Source: Streptococcus sanguinis (GTDB lineage: Bacteria > Bacillota > Bacilli > Lactobacillales > Streptococcaceae). Taken from it: a DNA stretch of 64,000 nucleotides. Under the pieces are notes generated by a model, which was given only the letters and a program-made list of their open reading frames with translations, was not told where the DNA came from and made no database searches. How positions within the stretch are numbered: position 1 is the first letter of the stretch; each line of letters begins with the position of its first letter. Where the stretch lies: the NCBI RefSeq assembly GCF_001078705.1, contig NZ_CDMW01000001.1:2225541-2289540 (forward strand), in the 5' to 3' direction. Both the position numbers and the translations under genes were made by a program. Positions 8,824-17,152 of this stretch are shown here, in pieces.

Positions 8824-10410
8824 TTAGCTAACCACCAAGTTATTCACAGATAGGTTATCCAGCTTCATAGTCGTTTCAGGACTTTCTCCGCTAGGAGTTT
8901 CAAAGTAGTAACCCACAATAGTCATTGGATAGCTGAATCCTGGAATGTTTTCAGGATCGAAGCTAACTTCGCGCCAGCCAGTCCAGCTGTTAGGACGAAT
9001 GACGTGAAGATAAATCTTCTGACCGCTGGCATTCTTGACAATCAAGCCAATCTTGCCCTGCCATTGATTAGACAGAGATAGAGAGAAGCTGATAGCATCC
9101 GGCTTATTGTTCAAGGATACATACGGTGCTGCAAATTCCATTTCATACATGGTAGAAGACTTGGTTGCTGGAATCTTAACCACGTTGGAACCTGAACCCT
9201 CTAGGAAGTCCGTATTGTCAACTGTCACATCATACTGATTGCTGCCGCCTGACTGAGTCAGCTTAAGAGGTGACTCGAAGCGGTAGATAGTTGATGAATT
9301 GTAATAAGCTGACAGACCATCGTTCCGACTAGACTGAGTGCTAAGCTGCTCCAGATAAGATGGAGCCAGATTGGTACTGCTGTTAGCATTCGCGCTGCTA
9401 GTTGTATTGGTTGTTGCGCCCCCCAAACTGCCCTTATTGCCAGTTGCATCAGTGCCGCCACCAGCTGTCGTTACAGATATAGAACCTGCCTGCCAAGTCG
9501 GAATGGCAAATGGAGACTGCCAGTTAGCAAACTGAATCGGTGTCTTATCGACATTGCTCTCTAAGGTCACATAGCGCTCAACGTCTTTAACCTGATAGAA
9601 ACGCAGCTTGATTTTACCGCTGGTCAGATCAGGGTTTTTGTTTTCCTCCGTGCTAGATAGGCTTTTCTTTCCGCCCAATTCCAGCTCACTGGAAACGATT
9701 TTTTGTTGATTGCCATCAATCAATTCCAACAATTTCAGAACCTGTGTATAAGTTCCTTCGAACTCAATGTCTGCTGTCATCTGCGTGATGTTAGTATTAT
9801 TGGTCGTTCCGTTCCCTGGTGTCGCTGTGTTAGCTGCAGTTGTTGTTGCAGTATTGGCGTCTGATGAAGAGCTGCTGCTTGTTGACGATGAAGACGATGT
9901 ACCAGACGAACTAGAGGTCGTACTGGATGAAGAAGATGTCTCATTCGAGCTTGAGCTGCCAGTCGTATCAGAAGAGTTGGAGTTTTGCCCCTTGGACGAA
10001 GTCGCAGCCAATCCCTCCTGCTGGAGTTCCAACTCTGTGCTCTCAGTGTAGTTGACAGACTTGAATTTAATACCGCTTTCGTTGACCAACTTGTCAATCA
10101 AGAAGATGAACTCCCCTTGATTGGTCGTACCATAGTATTTCTTAGCCTGATCCAGAGTCTTAGCATTCAAAGTTTGGAGCTGTTTGGTAAGAGACTTCCT
10201 CTGACTAATCTTGGCATTCTTGCCTTCCAACTCTGTCGAGATAGTTGCATGTTCTTCAGCTAACTGCGCCATCCGTGTATAAGAATTTGTTACCAGATAC
10301 CCTCCACCAGCAAGTACCGCTACTCCTCCGACACAGGCCAACAATTTCTTGTCACGCTCATTTAAATTACTCAGGATTTTTTTCTTTTCTTTCTCATTTT
10401 TGCTCTTCAT
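8824..10410 (-). CDS. pilO: PilO-type alignment protein with extra C-terminal beta-sandwich domain
   Basis: 528 residues, more than twice the usual PilO length. Order: cytoplasmic Lys-rich end, one membrane segment (about 23-42), coiled-coil (about 45-110) and ferredoxin-like PilO core. A Ser/Thr/Asn-rich linker (about 135-210) interrupts the core. A second T/N/G-rich linker (about 315-345) leads to a C-terminal domain (about 365-528) with a pattern like carbohydrate-binding jelly rolls (YRFESPL..., WTGWREVSFDP..., GYYFETP...KLDNLSV). It overlaps pilN by 17 nt, implying translational coupling. PilN/PilO dimers link PilM to the pilus; the added domain could contact wall glycan, which is inference. 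Confidence 0.82.
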   Translation of the reverse strand: MKSKNEKEKKKILSNLNERDKKLLACVGGVAVLAGGGYLVTNSYTRMAQLAEEHATISTELEGKNAKISQRKSLTKQLQTLNAKTLDQAKKYYGTTNQGEFIFLIDKLVNESGIKFKSVNYTESTELELQQEGLAATSSKGQNSNSSDTTGSSSSNETSSSSSTTSSSSGTSSSSSTSSSSSSDANTATTTAANTATPGNGTTNNTNITQMTADIEFEGTYTQVLKLLELIDGNQQKIVSSELELGGKKSLSSTEENKNPDLTSGKIKLRFYQVKDVERYVTLESNVDKTPIQFANWQSPFAIPTWQAGSISVTTAGGGTDATGNKGSLGGATTNTTSSANANSSTNLAPSYLEQLSTQSSRNDGLSAYYNSSTIYRFESPLKLTQSGGSNQYDVTVDNTDFLEGSGSNVVKIPATKSSTMYEMEFAAPYVSLNNKPDAISFSLSLSNQWQGKIGLIVKNASGQKIYLHVIRPNSWTGWREVSFDPENIPGFSYPMTIVGYYFETPSGESPETTMKLDNLSVNNLVVS

Positions 10411-10975
10411 TGAAATCTACATCCTTCGTCAAAATTTTAATGTTAAACTTGTACACTGTATTGTTATCCTTTTCCTCGCGAGTAATGTTATCCACAAAAA
10501 TATGGTTAAACTTCTCAGACTTACGAAGCTCTTCCTCAAACTTAGCGATAGAAAGATGCTCTTGAGACGAACCATTGATTTCTACATTGTCGTTATTAAT
10601 CTTGATATCGTCAAAGACCAGGTTCCGTGTCACGTTTTTATTAAGGAAGTCCATAAAGGCTTTGTTTACTCGGTGCAGGCGGCGGAAGTCGCCTTCTAGG
10701 CTTGTAAAGAGAAGCTCGTCATTCTTGACCGTTACAATCTTATCTTCAGTCTCAGAGACTGCCTTCAGCTCTTGAGCCATTTCTGGACTCTTGAGCGTCT
10801 GCTCCGCACGGTCAATCTCGCCTTGGAGGTGCATAGCGCTAAACTGGAAGAAGCCAATCAGCACAATCATAATCGCTACAATCCCAGCAAAAGCGGAAAT
10901 AGCAGCAAGTTTCAGTGGACTAGCCTTAGCCGGTGCCACATGATATTTTGAAAAGTAGTTTAAATCTCTCCGCAT
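10394..10975 (-). CDS. pilN: Type IV pilus alignment protein PilN
   Basis: 193 residues: short cytoplasmic N-terminus, membrane segment (about 23-48), coiled-coil and a small alpha/beta domain (VFDDIKINNDNVEINGSS...), the usual bitopic PilN layout. It pairs with PilO outside the membrane and binds PilM inside through its first residues (MRRDLNYFSKY). The start ATG overlaps the pilM stop region by one base and its 3' end overlaps pilO. Confidence 0.88.
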   Translation of the reverse strand: MRRDLNYFSKYHVAPAKASPLKLAAISAFAGIVAIMIVLIGFFQFSAMHLQGEIDRAEQTLKSPEMAQELKAVSETEDKIVTVKNDELLFTSLEGDFRRLHRVNKAFMDFLNKNVTRNLVFDDIKINNDNVEINGSSQEHLSIAKFEEELRKSEKFNHIFVDNITREEKDNNTVYKFNIKILTKDVDFNEEQK

Positions 10976-12387
10976 TAGTTCGCTCTCCTAATCAACATGG
11001 CTGTAGCCGGAATGAACTCCGCATTAAACTCGGCAGAACCTTCCCACAGTACATTCTCATAATCTACATTATCAATTGAGATGAATTCCCGATTCATGTT
11101 CTGCTTCAAAATAGATGCCAACTGCCAACAGATGTCCTGGTCCCCAAAGACATAGAAACTGTCAATGTTGAGACCGGTTGATCCGCTGAAGAAATTTTCA
11201 GTATTGAGAATGTGGTTCTTAGCATCAGCCACCCACTCATCCAAGGCCCTCTTCAAGAGACCTGTATCCAGATCATCTGAAGCCACTGCTGGAAGCTTCT
11301 GCAAAAGACTAGCATCGTCTGCATAGCTCAGGATGTCCTTGTAGCCACGATTGAGATAGTTGCTGGTCACAAACTTGCCTTCTGAGTAGAGATAAACACC
11401 AATGAAGCTCTTGCTCAGATGTACCATGCCGACATTTTCCTTGGTCAGCTTCTTGGCACGATTGTTAATCGCTTGTACGCGTTCCAGCCATTTTTCAAAG
11501 GTATTAGACTGAAGGTCAAAGACATAAGGTGTCAGCTTCAAATTCTCAGCCAAGCCCAGATATTGCTCTACCACGCCTTTTGGCACAGCATAGACCATGA
11601 GTGAGCGAGTATCTTCATCAAGCGGAAAAGCTGAATTAGACTCTTGCTCTTGGAACTGGATAACATAAGAAGTCGGATCAATATCCAGATATTGCTGGAG
11701 CTCGTAAGATACCAAGCCCTCAATATCCTCATCATTCTGCACACTAGCTGCCACATCAACCGAACGGGCGATGATATTGGTATTGCCCAGAGCAAAGAAA
11801 GCGTACTTAGCAGTGATCGCATGCTGCTCCATTAGGTCACTGATAATATTTTTGAGAGTAATCGGGTCGATAATCTCACTATTCAGTACAACACCTTCTG
11901 GCAGATTAGCAGATGCCATCTTGATAATCTCCAGTTCATTGCGCTTTTGTCTAGCAACAACCAGATAGACTGATTCGTCAGTGAAGTCAATGGCCATCAG
12001 ATTGCCCTTAATTGGCTTGCCAAACATCGTGTAAGGTGCATGCATTCTAGTGACCGGTTGGCTCGCCGCACCACTGCCTTTCTTAGCAAAGAGCGAGCGA
12101 TTACCAGACTTAGCCGGCATATCATCACTGCCACTATTCTTAGAAAAGAGCGGCTTGTTGAGCTTGGTTAAGAAGCTCCCTTTTGCCGTTGACTTTTCCT
12201 CATCGTCAAAGTCTTCTTGACGATCTGACTTGATCTGAACTCCTTGAATAGATAAGTGTTCTTTATGTTTCCCTTTTGATGAGAAGAGCGGTTTATTTAA
12301 TTTTCCTAAAAATGAGCCTTTTTTCTCATTATCTTCTTCGTCCAGAGCTCTTCTGCGCCCCTTGGACGAAAACATATTTTTTGCCAT
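10975..12387 (-). CDS. pilM: Actin-like pilus protein PilM with duplicated N-terminal motif
   Basis: 470 residues. The C-terminal 340 form the actin/FtsA-like fold of PilM (GNLMAIDFTDESVYLVVAR at the first phosphate-loop strand; FFALGNTNIIARSV; LSKSFIGVYLYSEG). Unlike Gram-negative PilM it has about 125 extra N-terminal residues carrying the motif KGSFL.KLNKPLFS twice and a degenerate third copy (NRSLFAKKG). PilM is the cytoplasmic ring partner of PilN and the ATPase. RBS AGGAGATT. The repeated motif could bind the unusual PRC-barrel or acidic proteins of this locus; inference only. Confidence 0.9.
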   Translation of the reverse strand: MAKNMFSSKGRRRALDEEDNEKKGSFLGKLNKPLFSSKGKHKEHLSIQGVQIKSDRQEDFDDEEKSTAKGSFLTKLNKPLFSKNSGSDDMPAKSGNRSLFAKKGSGAASQPVTRMHAPYTMFGKPIKGNLMAIDFTDESVYLVVARQKRNELEIIKMASANLPEGVVLNSEIIDPITLKNIISDLMEQHAITAKYAFFALGNTNIIARSVDVAASVQNDEDIEGLVSYELQQYLDIDPTSYVIQFQEQESNSAFPLDEDTRSLMVYAVPKGVVEQYLGLAENLKLTPYVFDLQSNTFEKWLERVQAINNRAKKLTKENVGMVHLSKSFIGVYLYSEGKFVTSNYLNRGYKDILSYADDASLLQKLPAVASDDLDTGLLKRALDEWVADAKNHILNTENFFSGSTGLNIDSFYVFGDQDICWQLASILKQNMNREFISIDNVDYENVLWEGSAEFNAEFIPATAMLIRRAN

Positions 12388-12430
12388 AATCTCCTAATCT
12401 CCCTTATTTTTCCTAAAAACTATTTCACTA

Positions 12431-13891
12431 TTAGCTTGCCTTATACTTATCGCGGAAGTATTCAGCAAGTTTTTGTATATTGCTGTTATTCAGACTTTCA
12501 GTATAAACTGCAAACTCATTAATGTAAGTATTGCCACCAAAGATAATCTGACCACTACTAATATTATGCGTCGTTCTGTTTCTGGTCAGCGAAACTGTTT
12601 TATTATAGACTGATTGTCCATTGATAAAAATTTCAATCCCTAAAGAGCCATTCTTCGCAGCACTACGCACTTGTATAGAATTATCATTACTATAGTCTAA
12701 CTTAACATTTTGTATATATTCCTGACCACCGTTATTAGCTGTAGTTGTATCTACTGTTTTAATAGCAATTCTACCGTCATTTTCCAGATTAATCCCCCAA
12801 GTTAGTGTATCATCTAGTTTATAGGTTAGAAGCGGTCCGGTCTGCTGACGATTCCCAATCAATACAGAAGTCGTATAGCCATTATTAAAATTATGATTAC
12901 TAAACTGCATCGTACGGCCATCAAGTGCTATTAACTGTCGAGTCTGGTTAATTGCAGGCTCTTTATAATTCAGAACAGGGATAGTCGCACCATAAACAAC
13001 ATCATTAAAATAATCTCTTACTTCTGTATTAGTATGTAACTGATTATCCGTTGGTATAAGCGAGGTAGTATTTCCATTCTTAAGCAGAGCCAAGTCGGCA
13101 TCTGTATGAAGACGCACGTTCTGTGTAACTGGCAGACCCATAATCCAGATACGGTCTGCTTCCTGATAATTTCCTACCCGTCCATAAGAGTTAATCGCTC
13201 GAGCAGCAAAAGTCAGGTACTTCCCTCTCATATCATCTGTAATATGTATCCCGGTTTCTAACTTTGATAATTGTTTAAAATCTGTCGGCATTTCTGGAAA
13301 AAGCGTCTGAGATATAGTGCCGTCGCCTTTTTGGCCTATCGTTCCCACTGGGACAATGCCAGACACCCCTTGTCCTATAGCACGATCACTTAGAAACCAT
13401 CCAGATTCTGTGTAAATCCTAGTTTTACTCTTTTTCTTACTATCAGCTATATCTACTTTGCCGCCGGGAGTCGTTATCCCCATACCAGCATAATAATACC
13501 TTTTCCCACTAGGGATAGTAACCTTCATATCAGGAAGTCCCAGAGGGGTTTCGATTGCATTAGCAGCAAAAAGATGGATTTTTTTGATTCTATCATTATA
13601 AGACAGATTTGTACCTTTTACATCAATACTCTGCTTGGTTCCATTACCGATTTGGTAAGTAAAGGTTTCAATATCTGTTCCTGTACCTTCGTGTTTCTTG
13701 CTTTCAGCCAGTTGTTTCTCGAAAGACTCCTGAATATCAAAGTTGATAGCATTCTGACTTCGCTGACGGAGAATATTATTAAAACTCCCAGAAAAGAAGG
13801 TCAAGAACCCTGCCGCAATAACTCCAATCAGAATCAGAGAAACCAAGACTTCGACCAGTGTAATCCCTCTGTGTCTCTTTAATCTTTTCAT
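12431..13891 (-). CDS. pilC: Minor pilin PilC with C-terminal lectin-like domain
   Basis: 486-residue prepilin. Class III leader MKRLKRHRG, cleavage before ITLVE (Ile instead of Phe at +1, Glu5 kept), then the hydrophobic pilin helix. The middle is pilin-like; the last about 170 residues (from PAINQTRQLIALDG to the end) show the concanavalin-A/LamG pattern (WGINLENDGRIAIKT, GIEIFINGQSVY, IIFGGNTYINEFAVY). In S. sanguinis such a module on a minor pilin is known to bind glycans. It lies 12 nt after pilB and 43 nt before pilM. Likely a pilus-tip adhesin. Confidence 0.92.
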   Translation of the reverse strand: MKRLKRHRGITLVEVLVSLILIGVIAAGFLTFFSGSFNNILRQRSQNAINFDIQESFEKQLAESKKHEGTGTDIETFTYQIGNGTKQSIDVKGTNLSYNDRIKKIHLFAANAIETPLGLPDMKVTIPSGKRYYYAGMGITTPGGKVDIADSKKKSKTRIYTESGWFLSDRAIGQGVSGIVPVGTIGQKGDGTISQTLFPEMPTDFKQLSKLETGIHITDDMRGKYLTFAARAINSYGRVGNYQEADRIWIMGLPVTQNVRLHTDADLALLKNGNTTSLIPTDNQLHTNTEVRDYFNDVVYGATIPVLNYKEPAINQTRQLIALDGRTMQFSNHNFNNGYTTSVLIGNRQQTGPLLTYKLDDTLTWGINLENDGRIAIKTVDTTTANNGGQEYIQNVKLDYSNDNSIQVRSAAKNGSLGIEIFINGQSVYNKTVSLTRNRTTHNISSGQIIFGGNTYINEFAVYTESLNNSNIQKLAEYFRDKYKAS

Positions 13892-13903
13892 CTCTGCTCC
13901 CTT

Positions 13904-15292
13904 CTACGGCCCTGATACAAACCACAAATCCTGTTGAATTTGCTTTTTAATGTCAGAAAAGGTCTTTTGCAAAGCTTCTTCATTCGTAGCTGATACATAT
14001 TTAGTCTCCATACCACCCTCGCCAATCCTATCTGTCAAGCTTTGACCATAAGCGATTTCATGGTTCACACCAGAAAAACCAATCACATTGACCCGCTTAA
14101 TACCAAGGCCAAATTTTTTAGACACTTCTCCAGCATAAGCAATAGAGTTTTCACGCGTTATGGAATCTCTAGAATACAAATCATAGCCCAGACGACTGTA
14201 CTCATACCCTAAAGTTGGGGACAGATCATAAATAGGATTGTTAAAAGTTACACGACCAGCTCCCTGGCTAAGATCTACTCTATTGCCAGCGTACAAGGCC
14301 CTTGAATCTACTAAATAAGCATTAGGTATGCCATCTGTCAATAGAACTATATATTTAAGCTGAGCTGGTTGAGACTGCAGACTAATCATCCCATAGCGAA
14401 GTCCATCCCCTGGATTTGTAACACCATCCGGGTTTAAATTTTCACGTTTAGTTATGGTGGCTATAATAGTATTTGTACCGTTATCTAAATTAGAAAAATT
14501 TTGTTGAATATATTTTGCTGAAGTAGAGAAGCCCACTAAGTTCACACTAATATTCCCAATTTCCGCAAGGTCCTTGATCATGATTACGGATTTCTTTCGT
14601 AGGATATCCATACGACTCTCATTACCAGTTTTTTTAACATTTCTTCCCTGCAAATCCCAATCCATGGAACCAGATGTATCAAATACAAAAGAAACAGCAA
14701 TATTCATCTGACCTTGAATAGGGTCAGTTCGATAAGCAATAGCAATCCCTTTCTTGCCTTTAGCAACTTTAGAGAAGACCTGCTTAGTATTGAGAGCTGA
14801 TATAGCAGTATCAATGCCTAACTTGTTATTGGTATCTGGATATTTCCCGGTCAGATTATAGCTAATCAAGCGGTTGTCCTGATAGGCGCCCTCTGTCTTA
14901 AACTCCAAGTCCAACTTCATATTGTAGAGAGATTTGGTTCCCAGCTCGCTGACATCCCAGTCCTGTTTTTGCTTATTCCAGACATAGTTCATGACCTTTT
15001 TACCATCCGCAGAAAGACCAATATAGCTCCACTCTCTGGTTAGTCCTTGCTTGGAGCCTTTGAACTTACTGTCATCCAGGATAAAGATTGAGGTTGCCTT
15101 ACCAACGGTTCTATCCACATACTGCATGGAGGTTCGCATTTCAGCTTGGATACTCGCTTCACGCTCGATCAATTCTCGGCTGGAAAACATGGTGTTAAAT
15201 ATAACACCAATGATGAGTGCTATCATGCTCATCAACATGATAGCCATAATCATCTCGACTAGGGTAAACCCTTTTTTTATTTGCTTCATCAT
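13904..15292 (-). CDS. pilB: Minor pilin PilB with von Willebrand factor A-like domain
   Basis: 462-residue prepilin. Leader MMKQIKKG, cleavage before FTLVE, then a hydrophobic helix and pilin module. From about residue 195 there is a vWA domain with a metal-ion-dependent adhesion site: D205-T-S207-G-S209, a Thr in VTNPGDG (T292) and D320 in LLTDG. Such domains bind extracellular matrix proteins; for S. sanguinis PilB adhesion to fibronectin and fibrinogen has been described. The second ATG (15289) has better spacing from AGGTAGGA. It sits 16 nt after pilA. Confidence 0.93.
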   Translation of the reverse strand: MMKQIKKGFTLVEMIMAIMLMSMIALIIGVIFNTMFSSRELIEREASIQAEMRTSMQYVDRTVGKATSIFILDDSKFKGSKQGLTREWSYIGLSADGKKVMNYVWNKQKQDWDVSELGTKSLYNMKLDLEFKTEGAYQDNRLISYNLTGKYPDTNNKLGIDTAISALNTKQVFSKVAKGKKGIAIAYRTDPIQGQMNIAVSFVFDTSGSMDWDLQGRNVKKTGNESRMDILRKKSVIMIKDLAEIGNISVNLVGFSTSAKYIQQNFSNLDNGTNTIIATITKRENLNPDGVTNPGDGLRYGMISLQSQPAQLKYIVLLTDGIPNAYLVDSRALYAGNRVDLSQGAGRVTFNNPIYDLSPTLGYEYSRLGYDLYSRDSITRENSIAYAGEVSKKFGLGIKRVNVIGFSGVNHEIAYGQSLTDRIGEGGMETKYVSATNEEALQKTFSDIKKQIQQDLWFVSGP

Positions 15293-15308
15293 TCCTACCT
15301 ATTTATTT

Positions 15309-15803
15309 TTACTTCTGTGCCGATCTCAAATGTCCTTCTTCCGAGCGAATTCCTTTTGTGTCAAAGTTAAAGGTTACAATATGCTCATAATAGTCATTGG
15401 AGCCAGCTAATTTTGACTTCGATTTAATCGTGATATTATAATTTTCAGGACCAGTCAGGCCATCTACGAGCTGTCCATTCATCTCGATTTCTGCTACACT
15501 GCCATCTTTGAAGGTATGGGTTGACTTAATCGGCTCTGTTGAAGGATCCACGTTATGGGCCCGCTCGTCAAACTCTGCATAAACCGATGATGGATTGCCG
15601 TCAACAGGGTCTAGATAAGCACCCCAAGCCAACTGCGTTCCAGAAGTTGCTGTGTACTTGGCTTTGAGATAGTTATACATTCGTTGAGTCTGGCTTTGCC
15701 CTGTATCTACGATAGAAGCCAAAATCCCAATCATAGCTACCAACAGCACAATGGTTACAATAACCATGGGCAAAGTAGACCCTTGTCTTTGTTTCCCTTT
15801 CAT
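15309..15803 (-). CDS. pilA: Minor pilin PilA with non-canonical class III leader
   Basis: 164 residues. A short basic leader (MKGKQRQG) ends in Gly and is followed by STLPMVIVTIVLLVAMIG, so the processing Gly is present but the mature protein lacks both Phe1 and the conserved Glu5 (Met at position 5). The body (YNYLKAKYTATSGTQLAWGAYLD...) is pilin-like in length. RBS AGGAGATATTATC. It is the first gene after the strong hairpins that follow pilE2. Missing Glu5 suggests a special position, for example at the pilus tip or in initiation. Confidence 0.85.
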   Translation of the reverse strand: MKGKQRQGSTLPMVIVTIVLLVAMIGILASIVDTGQSQTQRMYNYLKAKYTATSGTQLAWGAYLDPVDGNPSSVYAEFDERAHNVDPSTEPIKSTHTFKDGSVAEIEMNGQLVDGLTGPENYNITIKSKSKLAGSNDYYEHIVTFNFDTKGIRSEEGHLRSAQK

Positions 15804-15830
15804 TGATAATATCTCCTAGTTTTCTCTTTT

Positions 15831-15900
15831 GATATTGCCAAAATAGTTGTCACAGTCTGACAACTACTTTGGTAATATCCGACTGCCAAAGCAGTCGGAT
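15831..15900 (-). other. Two strong RNA hairpins between pilE2 and pilA
   Basis: Minus-strand order after the pilE2 stop: a perfect 10-bp stem with a 4-nt loop (15877-15900, ATCCGACTGC / GCAGTCGGAT), then a stem of about 21 bp with two mismatches (15831-15879, core TAGTTGTCA / TGACAACTA). Neither is followed by a T-run, so they are not classical terminators. They may stabilise the upstream pilin mRNA 3' end or reduce read-through, giving more major than minor pilin. Confidence 0.7.
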
Positions 15901-15943
15901 AAGAGTTAATTTTCTAATGAATAACTCAAATTAATTCAAGTTA

Positions 15944-16396
15944 TTATTTTGAATTAGCACCAGCTTCGGTCCAGTTGTATGTTAAAACGGTTGCCTTAGC
16001 CTTGCTATCGCTTGGAGTAAATGTTGAAGTTAGTGTGTGTGCATTCGAATCAATTACGTGAGCCGCACCATTTTTATCTTTAGCCAGTGACTTCTCAATA
16101 CCATCTTCACCTTTTGCATTTTTAGACATGTATGGTGCCAGTTTCGCCAAAGTGATTTCACCTGGGTTGGTTGGGTCGTCCTGAGCTCCGATATAAGACT
16201 GGATAGCTGATACCAACTCACGGTGTTCAGACTGGATACGGCTCTTACGAGCGTTATCTTGGAAGGAAGTGATAGCTGGAATCGCTACAGCTGCGATGAT
16301 GGCGATAATGATGATTACTACAATCAACTCAACCAAGGTAAAACCTTTACCTTTTTTCTTTAAATCCTGACGGAATTTTTGCAATTTGTTTAACAT
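15944..16396 (-). CDS. pilE2: Major pilin PilE2
   Basis: 150-residue type IVa-like prepilin with 18-residue leader MLNKLQKFRQDLKKKGKG, cleavage before FTLVE (Phe1, Glu5), then a hydrophobic helix and a small C-terminal domain ending in AGANSK. It is nearly identical to PilE1 in the first 90 residues, and about 194 bp of DNA are identical between the genes by eye (16167-16360 versus 16757-16950). Differences concentrate in the C-terminal third. S. sanguinis pili are known to be heteropolymers of both. Confidence 0.96.
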   Translation of the reverse strand: MLNKLQKFRQDLKKKGKGFTLVELIVVIIIIAIIAAVAIPAITSFQDNARKSRIQSEHRELVSAIQSYIGAQDDPTNPGEITLAKLAPYMSKNAKGEDGIEKSLAKDKNGAAHVIDSNAHTLTSTFTPSDSKAKATVLTYNWTEAGANSK

Positions 16397-16512
16397 ATGT
16401 ATTTTCTCCTAATGTTTTTATGATATAGCAGCTTAACTGCAGCATAGTTTCTAACTTTTTTATTTTTCTCAAATGCAGGGTTTTACTACATCTTATTTAG
16501 ATGATTTGACAA

Positions 16513-16986
16513 TTAGTTTGAGTTTACACCATTAGCAGACCAGTCGTAGGTCAAAACAGTAGCTTGGCCTCCATTGCTTGGAGTAAAGGTAGAAATCAAT
16601 TTATGGTTAGTAGTGTCGATTTGGTGAGCAGAACCTGGTGCACTTGTGCTAGAATTTCCACTTTTATCCTTAGCAAGTGAGTTTACAATACCATCTTCAT
16701 TTTTTGCATTTTTAGACATGTATGGTGCTAATTTTGCCAAAGTGATTTCACTTGGATTGGTTGGGTCGTCCTGAGCTCCGATATAAGACTGGATAGCTGA
16801 TACCAACTCACGGTGTTCAGACTGGATACGGCTCTTACGAGCGTTATCTTGGAAGGAAGTGATAGCTGGAATCGCTACAGCTGCGATGATGGCGATAATG
16901 ATGATTACTACAATCAACTCAACCAAGGTAAAACCTTTACCTTTTTTCTTCAAGTCCTGACGGAATTTTTGTAATTTGTTTAACAT
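16513..16986 (-). CDS. pilE1: Major pilin PilE1
   Basis: 157-residue prepilin with the same 18-residue leader and N-terminal helix as PilE2. It is longer by an insertion (SGNSSTSAPGSA region) and ends in NGVNSN. The start shown is the ATG matching PilE2, preceded by CAGGAGATC; an upstream in-frame start (17034) would add 16 residues to the leader without homology. It is encoded 116 nt before pilE2 and 166 nt after pilG. Structural subunit of the retractable, twitching-motility pilus. Confidence 0.96.
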   Translation of the reverse strand: MLNKLQKFRQDLKKKGKGFTLVELIVVIIIIAIIAAVAIPAITSFQDNARKSRIQSEHRELVSAIQSYIGAQDDPTNPSEITLAKLAPYMSKNAKNEDGIVNSLAKDKSGNSSTSAPGSAHQIDTTNHKLISTFTPSNGGQATVLTYDWSANGVNSN

Positions 16987-17034
16987 TTTGAATAGATCTC
17001 CTGTTTTTTCATAATTTTTACTATTTTCGCCCAC

Positions 17035-17152
17035 AGGGGCATTTGTTTTGTTCCTAGCTGGGAGACCCTACAAACTCCCAACATCAGAACGATTTCCTAA
17101 CTTTTTGTGCAGAGCAACTACTCCGCGAATCCTAACTTTCTTGAAGCTTCTA
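17035..17152 (-). other. Gap between pilG and pilE1 with short inverted repeat
   Basis: About 118 nt with no ORF. On the minus strand TGGGAG and CTCCCA form a 6-bp stem around a 10-nt loop at about 17057-17078. No T-run follows. A separate pilin promoter here is possible, but no clear -35/-10 pair is visible. Confidence 0.3.

Noticed and set aside
9767-10051. 94-codon plus-strand ORF rich in Val/Leu/Glu/Asp
   Set aside because: It is the antisense of the Ser/Thr-rich repeat-coding region of pilO; codon bias of low-complexity DNA keeps the frame open.
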